A stretch of 64,000 nt of DNA from Prorocentrum cordatum (lineage: Eukaryota; Sar; Dinophyceae; Prorocentrales; Prorocentraceae): the NCBI GenBank assembly GCA_963575745.1, contig CAUYUJ010020530.1:67001-131000 (forward strand). The letters run 5' to 3'. A program made the translations under genes and the position numbers. Positions 41,229-51,060 of the stretch are shown here, one piece after another. A model generated the notes under the pieces. That model ran no database searches. It saw only the letters and a program-made list of their open reading frames with translations, and had not been told where the DNA came from. Each line of letters opens with the position of its first letter. The stretch's first letter is position 1.

Positions 41229-42662
41229 CGCACCATCGTCGGCATGGCCAGCATCGGGGGAGAGGAGGACCCGCTCTGGCCCCGCGCTCTTGCACCCGAG
41301 CACCGAAGGGCCCTGCCACCGCCCACCGACACCAGGGAGGCGCGGGAGGAGGGCCGTGCCGACTTGGTGGGGCAGCCGCTCTCGGGCGACCTCTTCACGG
41401 ACGGGAGCGTTCTGGACCCCAGCCTCGTCTCGGCGCGCGGCGGCTGGGCGGTCGTCGTCATGGGGCCCGACGGCGAGGCAGTCAGCCTCTTCGGCCCGCT
41501 CCCCTGGCCGTATCCACAAGAATCAGGGGCAGCGGAGCTGGTGGCGGCCATCGAGGGCATCCAGAGCTGCTTACCACCTGTGCGGATCTTCACTGACTGC
41601 AAGCTGCTCGTGGACGGCTTCGCGGCGGGCAAGGCGCGGTGCCTGCAGTGGCAGCGGCCTTACCGCGAGCTGCGGGCGCGGTTCTGGGCGGCCCTCGACG
41701 ACGTGGGGGTCGGCAGCGTCACCATCCACAAGGTGAAAGCGCACGCCACGCTGGCGGACGTGCAGGCGGAGCGCGTCACGGCCTGGCAGCGGCGGGGCAA
41801 TCACAGAGCCGATGCCCGCGCCGTGCAAGGCGCGCAGATGCATCCCAGCGACGACGACGTGCGAGATAGGAGCCGCAGGCAGGATCGTCTCGTCAAGAAG
41901 GACTTCTGCTGGCTGGGCGCGGCGATGCAGGACGGCGACGCCGAGCTCACAGCAGCGGACGGGCACGAGGGCCCAGGCATGGAAGCAGTTCGGTGCGATT
42001 GGCGCGGCTGCAAGATGCGATGGCGAGCTCACTGCAGTTTCCCCGACTGCCCGCAGCGCACGCGCGGGCGGCACGGGACGCGGCTGGACGTCGACGGCGA
42101 CACGGTCTGGGCCTGCCAGCAGTGCGCGGGCAGGGGCGACGCGCTCGCGGGCTCCTGGGCCTCTGGGGCCGAGAGCAGTGGCGGATCGGTAGCTGCAGCC
42201 GCGGCGCCCATCACGGCGGGCGCGGCGCTGCTGTCTCACAGTCAGGCCAGCGAGGCACCAGCACAGGTGGAAGGAGACGAGGCGCGCGCAGGGCGAGTCG
42301 GCAGCGGCGCGCCTGGCGGCGGCCAGCGGGGAAGCCCACCGACGTCTGGGGGCCCTTCTGGGGCCGGTGGCGGGCCCCCGCCGCTGCCGCCGCCGCAGCT
42401 CCCGCCGTGGTGGGGATTCGACGCCCACGGCCCCCACGACCTGTGGCGGGCTGGTAACCACCTCTTCTGCGTGAAGTGCGGCTACTGGACGCAGAGCCGT
42501 AGGATGGCGGGCCTGGCAGCGGAGTGCCCGAAGGCCCCCAAGAACGATAGGCAGAAGGCGGTGCTCAGCAGGCTGAAGCGCGGCCTGCAGCCCGCTGGGA
42601 CGGGCGGCATCGGTGACCCTGAGCCGCTGCGGCGCATGCGCAGGCGCGTCGATGGTGGCTAG
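41229..42662 (+). CDS. LINE-A ORF2, RNase H and C-terminal Cys modules
   Basis: Continues ORF2 in a third frame after a one-base register change at about 41221-41228 (CCCCTTTTC). RNase H residues are visible in order: LFTDGSVLD (Asp), ESGAAELVAA (Glu), IFTDCKLLVDG (Asp), VTIHKVKAHATLADV and NHRADARAV (Asp). Two Cys modules follow: VRCDWRGCKMRW...CSFPDC...WACQQC near 41990-42125, and HLFCVKCGYW...LAAEC near 42460-42530. A Pro/Gly-rich linker lies between them. Stop at 42660-42662. The last module is shared with LINE-D. RNase H would remove RNA from the cDNA hybrid. Confidence 0.9.
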   Translation, partial: RTIVGMASIGGEEDPLWPRALAPEHRRALPPPTDTREAREEGRADLVGQPLSGDLFTDGSVLDPSLVSARGGWAVVVMGPDGEAVSLFGPLPWPYPQESGAAELVAAIEGIQSCLPPVRIFTDCKLLVDGFAAGKARCLQWQRPYRELRARFWAALDDVGVGSVTIHKVKAHATLADVQAERVTAWQRRGNHRADARAVQGAQMHPSDDDVRDRSRRQDRLVKKDFCWLGAAMQDGDAELTAADGHEGPGMEAVRCDWRGCKMRWRAHCSFPDCPQRTRGRHGTRLDVDGDTVWACQQCAGRGDALAGSWASGAESSGGSVAAAAAPITAGAALLSHSQASEAPAQVEGDEARAGRVGSGAPGGGQRGSPPTSGGPSGAGGGPPPLPPPQLPPWWGFDAHGPHDLWRAGNHLFCVKCGYWTQSRRMAGLAAECPKAPKNDRQKAVLSRLKRGLQPAGTGGIGDPEPLRRMRRRVDGG

Positions 42663-43755
42663 GCTCTTTCTTGCCACGCTTGCCGCCTCGCTGTCTGCCA
42701 TCAATTGAACAGACGTGTGTTTAGCACACGGCTGTTCGGGCTGCCTCTGCAAGGCAACCAAACCCTACTTCGGTGCCTCAGGTCGCGTGAGGGTGTTGCC
42801 TTGCGGGGGCAGTCGCTGCTGCGAGGCGCGTTCCGCGCCGCTCTCCAGCAGCGCCGCCCGTCCCAGTGCTGAGGCGGAACCAAGTGCGTAGGGGTTTCCA
42901 CACGCACGGGATCGGGCTCGGCTGCCAGCGGCAACGTAGCAGGTTGGCATCTGGCCAGGACCCGCTGCGATGTTGGTGGCGAGGTGCAGCCGCTTGCACG
43001 GTGCTTAGTCGGGCGCGCTTGTGCCTTGCATGCTCGCCCTGCGGAAGCTGAACCAGGTGCGTAGGTTCGCCCACGCACGGGATCGGGCTCCGTCTGTTCT
43101 GTGTTGCTCTGCCCCCGCTCTCGGGTGGAGGCTGAACCAGGAGCGTAGGATTTCACACGCTCGGGATCGGGCTCTGCTGCCAGCGGCAACGTTACGTCCC
43201 TTGGACGCGGCGATGCTGCAGGCTAGGCAGCCTTTGCTCGGCGCTCGTGTCCCGCTCTTGAGCTAGCTCGTGCCGTTGCACGGCTCCCGCTCGAGCGGAA
43301 GCTGGACCAGGTGTGTTGGTTTCCACGCACTGGAGCGCTCCGTTTAATGTAGTGGCTGGCGCGCTTGCCGCGACGGCCAGCGCTTCTTGCGCCCCAGTTT
43401 GCTCTGCTCTGTGCCGCCAGTCGGAGGCTGGACCGTGGTGGTAGGTTCGCACACCGCCATGGTTACCTCCGAAGGCCACCGCATTGCAAACCTTCCCTGT
43501 CTGTGGCCTGGTGCCAGCGGGAGGTTTGCGGTGCTGTGGCACCTCGAGCCAGCATGCTGAGTTGCCGTGAATGCTCGATGCCCTGCCTTCCGCTTGCCTC
43601 GGCCGAGGCGGATGGCGTGGCCTCTAGTCTTCAGGCGAGGCTGCGAGTGTGCCTTGGGCACGGGTCAGGCCTTGCGTCCGCAGCGCCAGAGGGAAAGGCC
43701 ATGGCTTCGGGAGGCTGTATCGAGCGGGGAGCTCCAGACCTTCTTGGATGCGTGG
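42663..43755 (+). other. LINE-A 3'UTR with five sub-repeats
   Basis: No coding frame. Five related blocks start near 42871, 43041, 43125, 43294 and 43421. Each has a GAGGCTGAACCAGG-like start, TGCGTAGG, TTTCCACACGCA and GGGATCGGGCTC. Some carry CTGCCAGCGGCAACGT as well. Such repeats could be signals bound by the RT or the result of slippage. The end GGATGCGTGG joins the ATC array. Confidence 0.7.
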
Positions 43756-44431
<676 letters not shown>

Positions 44432-44934
44432 GTGTTCCCTCCTTGTTCCATCTGTTTCCGTCCTTGTCCCTCCTTTCCCAAAATTTCCCCTGCTTGTCCA
44501 TCATGTTCCCGCTTCGTCGTCCGTTTCCCTCCGATTTCCTCCGTTTCCCTCCCTTCCCCTCCTCCCTGGTCCTCCTCCGTTTCCTCCTCCTCCTCCTTCT
44601 CCTTCTCCTCCTCCACCTGCTCACCTTCTACCTCCTCCTCCTCNNNNNNNNNNNNNNNNNNNNNNNNNNNNNNNNNNNNNNNNNNNNNNNNNNNNNNNNN
44701 NNNNNNNNNNNNNNNNNNNNNNNNNNNNNNNNNNNNNNNNNNNCTTCCCTCCGTCCTCCTTATCCTCCTCCTTCCTTATCCTCCTCCTTTTCTTTTTCCT
44801 CCTCCTCCTCCTCCACTTTCTCTCCCTCCTCCTCCTCCTCCTCCTCTTCCTCCTCCTCCTCATCATCGTCCTCCTCCTTCCCACGCTCCTGCTCCTACTC
44901 TTACTCTCCCTCTTCACTCCATCCTACGATTCGC
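44432..44934. repeat. Pyrimidine-rich/(CTC)n tract containing the assembly gap
   Basis: TTCCCTCC and CTC repeats on both sides of the gap (44432-44643 and 44744-44895). No gene. Confidence 0.85.
44644..44743. other. Assembly gap (100 N)
   Basis: Exactly 100 Ns, a conventional size for an unknown gap. It lies inside CTC-rich sequence, so the true length is probably unknown and repeat-filled. Confidence 1.
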
Positions 44935-45627
44935 ATAGCGTCCCCCCGCATATGTCGACTCACCCCATCAACCGGATCGTGTCCCACAGAGAGCTAAACC
45001 AGCAGCCCCAGAGACAAAATTTGCATCCCCTCCACCCGTAACGAGACACCCCTGACAGGAATTGCTGCCCACAAGGAGCTCCACCACGGCCCAAGAGAAA
45101 AGGGCCGCATGGCGTCTTCGCGCCCATGTCGGCACACCCCTCACACGGACCGCGCCCTGTAGGGGGCTCCACCAACGGTTCCAACATGAGGGGTCGCATG
45201 GCGTCCCTCCGCATAGTTCGCCACACCCCTGACGCGGATCGTACCTCGCAAGGATTTCCATCTACGGCACACATGGGCAATTTCGCATGGCGTCCCCCCG
45301 ACCATTTTGGCGCCGCCACACGCGGATCGCGCTCCACTGGGAGCCCCACCCACGGTTTCCAGGGGCGCGCTCCCGTGACGGCCACACTTTTCACGCAGAT
45401 CGCGCCCCACAGGGAGCTCGGAGTGCCTACGCGGGCTAGCTCCGCAACGACCCTCTATCCGGTCTGCCTCGCGGCGCGCAGTATTTGAAGAGAGAGCCGC
45501 ACCCTGCGCTACACGCTAGGGGCTGGCCCTTCGCAGGGCCAACTGATTTCTCGTCCCTCTTACACGAGCACAAACATGAGCACAAACATACACTCGCGCA
45601 TGCACACATACGTGCGTACGTACATAG
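44935..45627. repeat. ~78-bp minisatellite, duplicated block 1
   Basis: Degenerate units contain CGCATGGCGTCCC, CGCACACCCCTCACACGGATCG and GGGAGCTCCACC. The block aligns in order with 52065-53065 through shared words such as CCCCCGCATATGTCGAC, TACGGCCCAAGAGA, CACACGGACCGCGCCC and CCGCACCCTGCGCTACACGC. It ends in a short CATA-type stretch (45580-45627). Confidence 0.8.
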
Positions 45628-47001
45628 ATGTTCCGTCAGCGGCTAAGCAAGGGTCGTCTGCGCTGCAAGATAGAACAACCTAAGCGGGGACACCGTTGCA
45701 ACGAAGTGGCAAGCATGCAAGAGAGGGAGCACGGGACAGAGCGGGCGGCCGCGGAGGTGGTAAGAAGGGCGAAGGCCACCCTGGGGGGACGAATCACTTC
45801 CCGGGGTGAGCTGGCGCGGCTGGCCCCGCCGGCGGGGACTGAGGCGACTGCTGCACCGGTGTCCCTGCTGAGGCGGGGCCCACTGCGTGCACTGCAAGTC
45901 GAACCAAAGCAGCGAGTAGCCGACGAGGAACACATAGTGCCAGGACGGTGGGCCGCGCGCCGCCCAGGCGGGGGCACAAGACAAGGTGCGGCAAGTCGAG
46001 CTGCATCCTGGTGGACTGCGTCCAGCAAAATGCTGGGCCAGCGTGGGGGGCCAGGCGGCAAGACCAGGCCCAGGACCCCGTGCGCGCGGAGGCTGCGGGC
46101 GGCAGCCCGGGCGCCATCGCGGCGCGCGGAGGGAGGGAGGGCGGGCAGGGGGGGAGGTGGAGGGAGAACAGGGAGGAGGAGCGCCCCGCCTGCGGGGGCC
46201 CCGCACGCTGCAGCGCCGGGGCCGGACCGGCGGCAGCGGGCCGCGCACAGCTCGCAGGGCGGATTGACTGGGAATCCCCAGGGCAATGACGGCCCCGGAA
46301 ACTGCGGGAGGTGATCCGTCGGCCACCCAAACCTGCGGTAGAAGCTAGAGGCCCCCGCTACCCGGGCGGAGAGGGTGGGCCAAGGAGGCCAGGGCGGCCG
46401 CTCGCTGCTGGGAGACAACGAGCGGCGCTCCGTGGCAAGGCAAAACTGAGGCCGAGGCCAGCGGCCCCCGCTGCCGGGGTGGGCAGGGTGGGCCAGGCTG
46501 GGGCACCCCATCGGCGCAGGAGAAGCTTCAATGCTGTGGAGGGCCACGGCGGCCGCTCGCTGCCAGGGTGGGCAGCCAGAACTGTGGCTGGGGTCAGCGG
46601 CCCCCCTGCCCGGGTGGACAGGGTGAGCTGCTGGCCTCGGCCACAGGGTGGACAGGGTGGGCCGCGAGCGGTGGGCCAGTCAGGGCACCTCACCGGTGCA
46701 AGGAAGTGAGCACGGGTGCAGACCGCCAGGGCAGCACGCCACCGGGGTGGGCAGCGCGCCGGAAGGCGGCCAACTGACGGGGGCGGGGGAGGGGGAGGCA
46801 GAAGAGAGCCAGGCGCCGCCAGTGGCGGGCGCGAGGCAACGTGGTCTGCAGGAGTGGATGACGCAAGGTGAATCGTCCAGTGGTGGTCAGGTAGGTGGTA
46901 GGTCAGGGATGCCTTTGGGGCTTGGTGTCTGTGTCTCGGGCGTCTTCGGATCGCGACGTTGCGCAAAGTGAGCACGCCCGGGCGATAGACCAGAGTGCGC
47001 G
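45628..47001. other. GC-rich gene-free sequence with GGGTGGGCAGGGTGGGCC repeats
   Basis: About 1.4 kb. From 46340 to 46760 a degenerate unit of roughly 120-130 bp recurs (CAGCGGCCCCCGCTGCC, GGGTGGGCAGGGTGGGCC, GCGGCCGCTCGCTGC). Frames on both strands are long because of GC content, and none has a recognisable motif. Confidence 0.5.
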
Positions 47002-47225
47002 TCAGGTGCACGGTGGGCGGACGGAGCTGGGTAGGCGCTGCCTGGACTGGTCACTGTTGGGCCAGATGGGGTCGGCGCGTCGCTTGCCTTTCCCAGTGGG
47101 GTCCTGGCCCTTTCCGTTGCCCTTGCCCTTGTCCCACTGCTGCTGCTTATTGCGCCGCACCTGCTGCTGCCAGGCGGCATTCCAATCGACCCAGAGGCCA
47201 CGGTTGCTGCAGACCCGGCGAATGT
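47002..47225 (-). CDS. Unknown protein locus, last exon candidate
   Basis: Minus-strand frame DIRRVCSNRGLWVDWN through NAAWQQQVRRNKQQQW, then a Lys/Gly-rich stretch DKGKGNGKGQDPTGKGK, ending at a TGA at 47002-47004. Composition is clearly non-random and hydrophilic. It joins the upstream exon candidate in frame if the 60-nt intron at 47226-47285 is removed. Lys/Gly-rich tails occur in dinoflagellate retroelement Gag-like and RNA-binding proteins, but no family was recognised. Confidence 0.45.
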
Positions 47226-47285
47226 CTCAAAGTTCTGTTCACGCAGGTGGCCCAGTATTTCTTCACAGAAGTAATTAATCCTTAC
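47226..47285 (-). other. Candidate 60-nt intron
   Basis: On the minus strand it begins GTAAGGATTAATT and ends AACTTTGAG. Removal joins GTYDPF to DIRRVCSN in frame. It is AT-richer than the flanks. Donor GTAAGG is close to consensus. The acceptor TTTGAG is acceptable for GT-AG introns. The call is inference from frame and signals only. Confidence 0.35.
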
Positions 47286-47515
47286 CGAATGGGTCGTAAG
47301 TGCCTCTACGGGGCGGCCCGTCCCTGGCGTCGCAGAGCGCGCTCCAGCCCGTAACGAACATAGCTCCGCACTCCTTCTTCAGCCTATTGACAACCTCAGG
47401 CCACATTTCCTGTTGGTTGGCGCGGTAGCTCCAGTCGCGGTGCCAGCGGATGTTCCGGCGGGCCTCACTGTAGAGACTGTCGTTGGGGTCGTGGTGGCGC
47501 GCGTGCCTGGTGTCG
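47286..47515 (-). CDS. Unknown protein locus, internal exon candidate
   Basis: Minus-strand frame with DPNDSLYSEARRNIRWHRDW, SYRANQQEMWPEVVNRLKK and ECGAMFVTGWSALCDARDG. Balanced composition with several Trp and Cys suggests a folded domain. The upstream limit is unclear, because it runs into a dispersed repeat (47566-47740). No family recognised. Confidence 0.45.
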
Positions 47516-47565
47516 GTGAGCGGGGTCCTGCGCCTTGGGAGTGGCAACAGTGGGGGGGCGGTCGG

Positions 47566-47746
47566 GGGGTACAGTCGGGGCGCTGACCTAAGGAACCCTA
47601 AATAAGGAACGACGCCCCTTTTCTCCAGAATTCGATTCCCCGTGGAAAACCTCAGGAAAACCCAAGGCAAGCTGTGAAACAATCAGGGAACACGGAGCCC
47701 CGCCCCAACGAAAAGGGTTCCTTCTTCAAGACCCCTTCGGGGATGG
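47566..47746. repeat. Dispersed repeat R, copy 1
   Basis: About 180 bp that matches 48303-48492 in direct orientation: TACAGTCGGGGCG, GACCTAAGGAACCCT, GGCAAGCTGTG, CGGAGCCCC and AACGAAAAGGGTTCCTTCTT. The ends AAGGAACCCT and AGGGTTCCTT are inverted, so it may be a small foldback-type element. Confidence 0.75.
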
Positions 47747-48302
47747 ACAGACCCCCCTTTAGCAAAACGTGGTTTGGTGAAAACGACCTGAGGCCCAAAC
47801 CTGGCGGGCGCAAGCCTGGAAAATAACGGCCACGGCGCCCTCTCGAAAACCGAAAACGGACAATTCACTAATCGACGTGTCACTGTTGGGGGTTCTGTCC
47901 AGCCCCGACCCCTACTGTAAGTCGGATGAGGAGGCTCCCCTGTCTCGGTGGCCAGCCGCCGGGGTGGCGTGCACCGCCCCCGCGCGCTGCTGGCCGGGCG
48001 TGCTCCCGCTCTGCCTCCCTGTGGGAGTCCTGCGCGCGCGCCCCTCCCCGGCATCGCCCGTGGTGCCCCCCTCCGCCACCGGGTCTGCGCGGGAGCCAGG
48101 CTTGCGCGGGCTGGCATTGCCATCCCCAACGGTCCTCGCCGAGAAAAAAAATGCACACGTCCGAGCGATGCCAGGCGGGGGTGACGAGGCGACGAGCTCG
48201 GCAGCGCGCGTCTGGGGCCCTCCGGGGCACCGACATCCACCGCCCGTGGCCTCTGGGATGCCCCAGGATGCCCGCGAAGACGGCTCGAGAAGGGCGCGCC
48301 GA
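47747..48302. other. Spacer between the two R repeats
   Basis: About 555 bp of GC-rich sequence with long frames on both strands but no recognisable motif. Confidence 0.45.
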
Positions 48303-48492
48303 CTGTGCCAATCGGCCTTACAGTCGGGGCGTTGACCTAAGGAACCCTGAATGAGGAGCGAGGCCCCTTTTTTCCACAAGTGAACCTTCGATTTCCTGTC
48401 GAAAACATGAGGAAAGCCTGAGGCAAGCTGTGGAACACTGAAGGAACGCGGAGCCCCTTCCCAACGAAAAGGGTTCCTTCTTCAGGGCCCCG
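48303..48492. repeat. Dispersed repeat R, copy 2
   Basis: Direct copy of 47566-47746, about 735 bp away. A 5' word TACAGTCGGGGCGTTGACC and a 3' word AACGAAAAGGGTTCCTTCTT are nearly identical, and the middle is more diverged. Confidence 0.75.
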
Positions 48493-48955
48493 GCTGTATG
48501 GGATCGTCGGTTGGGGATGGTGGCTCGTGCTGAGGGGCTGATTGGCGGCCGTGTTCATTTCTGGGGCCGCTGGCCGCTGTCAGGATGCGCTGAACGGTGC
48601 GGGGGTCGACGTTGGGGCTGGCCGGTGGGTCGGGCTCGGGGGAGCCGAAATCCACGTCTGACTCTCCGCGCGCAGGAGACGGTGTGGGTGGGTTCTGGGG
48701 CCTGTAGGGGCAGGGGAAGGTCGCAGCGTGCTTAGCGCGAGGGGAGCTCGAGGCCGCGACAGTGGACCTGCAGCAGAGCTGCTGGCCTCTCCTGGGGTTG
48801 AGCCGGGCTGCGTGTCGTGAGGCGTCCTGGCGCTGAGTCCGTCTGCGGGGAGGTCTGCTCTGATTTTGTTGTGGTTGGGCTTGGAGCTGAGGTTAGCCGC
48901 GGCGCCTGGGACGTATTGTTCAGGTCGGGGGGAACACAGGTGGGGTAACGGGGTC
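48493..48955 (-). other. GC-rich sequence, possibly coding on minus strand
   Basis: The minus frame at 48580-48957 is Pro/Ser/Ala-rich (SKPNHNKIRADLPADGL, ESQTWISAPPSPTHR). It could belong to the unknown locus but could also be chance. Confidence 0.25.
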
Positions 48956-49250
48956 AAAGTTGGGGTTGGAAAGACAATCGCTCCTGACGGCCCCTGGAAG
49001 AATGAAACGCGTTAGACGGGAGCATCCGGCTGGGCCCGTTCCCCAGCCCCACCTTGGGACAACCTCCCTCTGCGAACCCCTGATCCAGCAAGGGTGACCG
49101 TGGGTCCGGGAGGAGTCCCTGCGAGACGAGGAAGCTGGTGAGGAGCTGTCGCCTGTACCTCTTGGGATCTTTTTTTTCTTTTCTTTTCTCCCCCCCCCCC
49201 CAAGCGCCCATCAATCGCTCGGCTTCGATCCTCTGCGGTGAGGCGCCGTC
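48956..49250 (-). CDS. Unknown protein locus, exon candidate
   Basis: It begins right after CCCTTTGCAG on the minus strand (a good 3' splice-site match) at 49250. The frame reads DGASPQRIEAERLMGAW, a Lys/Arg-rich stretch (GEKRKEKKDPKRYRRQ), LLTSFLVSQGLLPDP and LPSNAFHSSRGRQ to a stop at 48954-48956. A run of ten C on the plus strand near 49191 lies inside. No family recognised. Confidence 0.35.
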
Positions 49251-49411
49251 CTGCAAAGGGGCACCGTGTGAAATCAGCCTTCAGTGACTGCCAGTCGCTG
49301 CCACTGTTACAAATGGCGAGAGGGCGGGCCACCCCTGCGCAGAAGGGCTCGCGCGGTCCTGCACCAGGCAAGTGTGGACGCCGAGCCCGAATAGCAGTCT
49401 TGCGTTCTCGT

Positions 49412-49546
49412 TCTGGGCCCCCTGGCGGCGCCTCCGGCGCAGCCCCTGGCGCGCTCCGCGCGCCAGGGAGGGGGGTCGAGCGCCGATCCGAGAAATCCGC
49501 GCGGACCTCCGAGTTTTCATGTTTATGTCATTGCTTGTTCCCCTAA
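49412..49546. mobile_element. Foldback element, copy B (one arm lost)
   Basis: It contains the palindromic core CTGGCGCGCTCCGCGCGCC and the full right arm (GATCCGAGAAATCCGCGCGG, CTCCGAGTTTTCATGTTTAT, GTTCCCCTAA). This matches copy C in reverse complement. The left outer arm is missing. GTCTTGCGTTCTCGTTCTGG just left and GTCTTGCATTCTCGTTCTAG at 49571 are near-identical flanking direct repeats, possibly left by the insertion or by a later deletion. Confidence 0.75.
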
Positions 49547-49737
49547 TCTCGTGTGACAGCTGATGGGGTGGTCTTGCATTCTCGTTCTAGACCACCCTCT
49601 CTGTCTGGCGAGGCAGGCGGCGAGGTGCGCCAAGGGCAGCACGTCTCCCCAGGCCTTCCTTCGGGGATATCCCAGTGCCGGGGATCGTGGGGCCGCAGGT
49701 GCGGACGAGGAGAAACCTTTGCAGTCATCCATCGTCA
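49547..49737 (-). CDS. Unknown protein locus, segment between foldback copies B and C
   Basis: Minus-strand frame TMDDCKGFSSSAPAAPRS, ALGYPRRKAWGDVLPLAH, LAACLARQRGWSRTRMQDH. It continues exactly the frame of the segment at 49941-50545 once copy C and one 3-bp target copy are removed. On its other side it is cut by copy B. Confidence 0.55.
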
Positions 49738-49940
49738 CTAGGGGAGCGAAAAGTGGCATAAACATAAAAACTCGGAGGTCCGCGCGGATTTCTCGGATCG
49801 GCGCTGGAGCCCCGCCTCCCTGGCGCGCGGAGCGCGCCAGGGGCGGCGCCGGGGGCGCCGCCGGGGGGGCCCAGCACCGATCCGAGAAATCCGCGCGGAC
49901 CTCCGAGTTTTTATGTTTATGTCACTTTTCGCTCCCCTAG
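49738..49940. mobile_element. Foldback element, copy C (intact, 203 bp, 3-bp target duplication)
   Basis: Perfect-looking palindromic element. It starts CTAGGGGAGCGAAAAGTG and ends CACTTTTCGCTCCCCTAG. Arms of about 75 bp carry CATAAACATAAAAACTCGG and TCCGCGCGGATTTCTCGG, with a central GC-rich hairpin. TCA lies at 49735-49737 and again at 49941-49943, a target duplication. It splits a minus-strand coding frame. Collapsing the duplication restores the frame (ending ALTMDD). There is no transposase, so it is non-autonomous. On the minus strand, GTGACA near the start and CTCCCCTAG at the end could act as splice sites. Confidence 0.9.
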
Positions 49941-50545
49941 TCAAGGCCCGTGGGTCACGCAGGGTAGCTTGGTTGCTGGGGAGGGAATGCTGCTGCCGTT
50001 GTATGTCGGTCCATCCACGCCAGGCTTCTTCGACGCTGTCGTGCAGGGCACGGGCGTACTGGACCACTGCGTGCGCGACGGTGTAGTCTTCCTTCCCGGT
50101 CTTGGGGTCGGGGCGTATCGGCATGTAGGCCTCCAGGGTGGCCACGTTCCTATTGGCAAGGCCAAGGCACGGGGGTGGCGTGAGGTCGGGGAGGTCGGAA
50201 AGGATGCCCATGGTCGCGTGGGGAGTGGCAGGGGTCGGGGCGGGGTTTCCAGGTAGGCTGGAGTCCCTGCTGTTGGGCTGGGGCGGGAAGCCTGCCTCTC
50301 CACTGGGCTGGCTCGGGGCTGGTTGGATCACTCCAGCTTCGACGCTTTGCCCTCGGGGTTGCTGCCGCCAGCGGTGTGGGGGCGGGGTGCCGCTCGAGGT
50401 ACCGGAGCCGTCGTCGCTGTTTCTGTTGCGGAGCTCCTTCCTACTGGTGCGGGGGGGGGCAGCGATGGGGGACCTGCTGTCGGTACGTGGGCCGCTGCGA
50501 GTGCGCCTGCGAGTGGCTGTTCGGGCGGCACCTTTGTTTTCCTTG
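49941..50545 (-). CDS. Unknown protein locus, first recognisable exon
   Basis: Minus-strand frame of about 200 codons. The N-terminal half is Pro/Ser/Arg-rich and disordered (SRKELRNRNSDDGSGTSS, PSGEAGFPPQPNSRDSS). The second half looks folded: MGILSDLPDLTPPPCLGL, NRNVATLEAYMPIRPDPK, TGKEDYTVAHAVVQYARAL, HDSVEEAWRGWTDIQRQQ. It ends at foldback copy C and continues at 49737. Upstream it runs into a CATA microsatellite. No family recognised. The host gene is either a pseudogene or removes the insert by splicing. Confidence 0.55.
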
Positions 50546-50546
50546 C

Positions 50547-50606
50547 GCACATACATACACATAGATACATACATACATGCACATATATATATATATACAC
50601 ACACAC

Positions 50607-50673
<67 letters not shown>

Positions 50674-50685
50674 TACATGCAAAAC
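50547..50685. repeat. (CATA)n/(CACATA)n microsatellite
   Basis: CATA, TATATA and CACATA hexamer runs. It is followed immediately by the repeat beginning CCTGTGCCGATCAGG. Confidence 0.95.
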
Positions 50686-50689
50686 CTGT

Positions 50690-51060
50690 GCCGATCAGGC
50701 GGCACCCCAGGAACGGGCCTCGATTGTGGACCAGAGGCCTCTCGCAGATGTATGTACTAAGGTTTCTCGGCAAGTCTCTCAGAGGCCCCTTTTGGGGCCT
50801 CTTGGGGGTCTCCTGGGAGCTTCCTAGGGCCTCCTGGGGTCCTCTTGGGGACGTCTTGGGGCCCCCGTGGGGGCCGCTTGGGGGCCTGTTGGCGGCGTCG
50901 GGGGTGATCTTGGGGCGGATAGCTCGAAACGGTAGCCCGAATTCCCCCTCTTGGGTCCATCTCGTCTCCCTGTTTGGGCCCTTTTTGGCCACGTGCGCGC
51001 TTTGCGGGCGCGTAGCTTCCAGCAAGCCGCAGCTCTTGACAAGCTCGCAGTTCTACTGCA
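50690..51060. repeat. GGGGCCTCTTGG-type element, copy 1
   Basis: It begins CCTGTGCCGATCAGG, then GGCACCCCAGGAACGGGCCT and TTTCTCGGCAAGTCTCTCAG, then CCTCTTGGGGG-type words. Copy 2 at 54229-55030 starts with the same words in the same order. Both follow CATA arrays. The inner words match the arms of the giant foldback element. Confidence 0.75.

Noticed and set aside
49738-49940. Conserved peptide KTRRSARISRIGAG / RSEKSARTSEFLCL
   Set aside because: It recurs in several frames around 4850, 49450 and 49800, but it is the translation of foldback element arms, not a protein domain.
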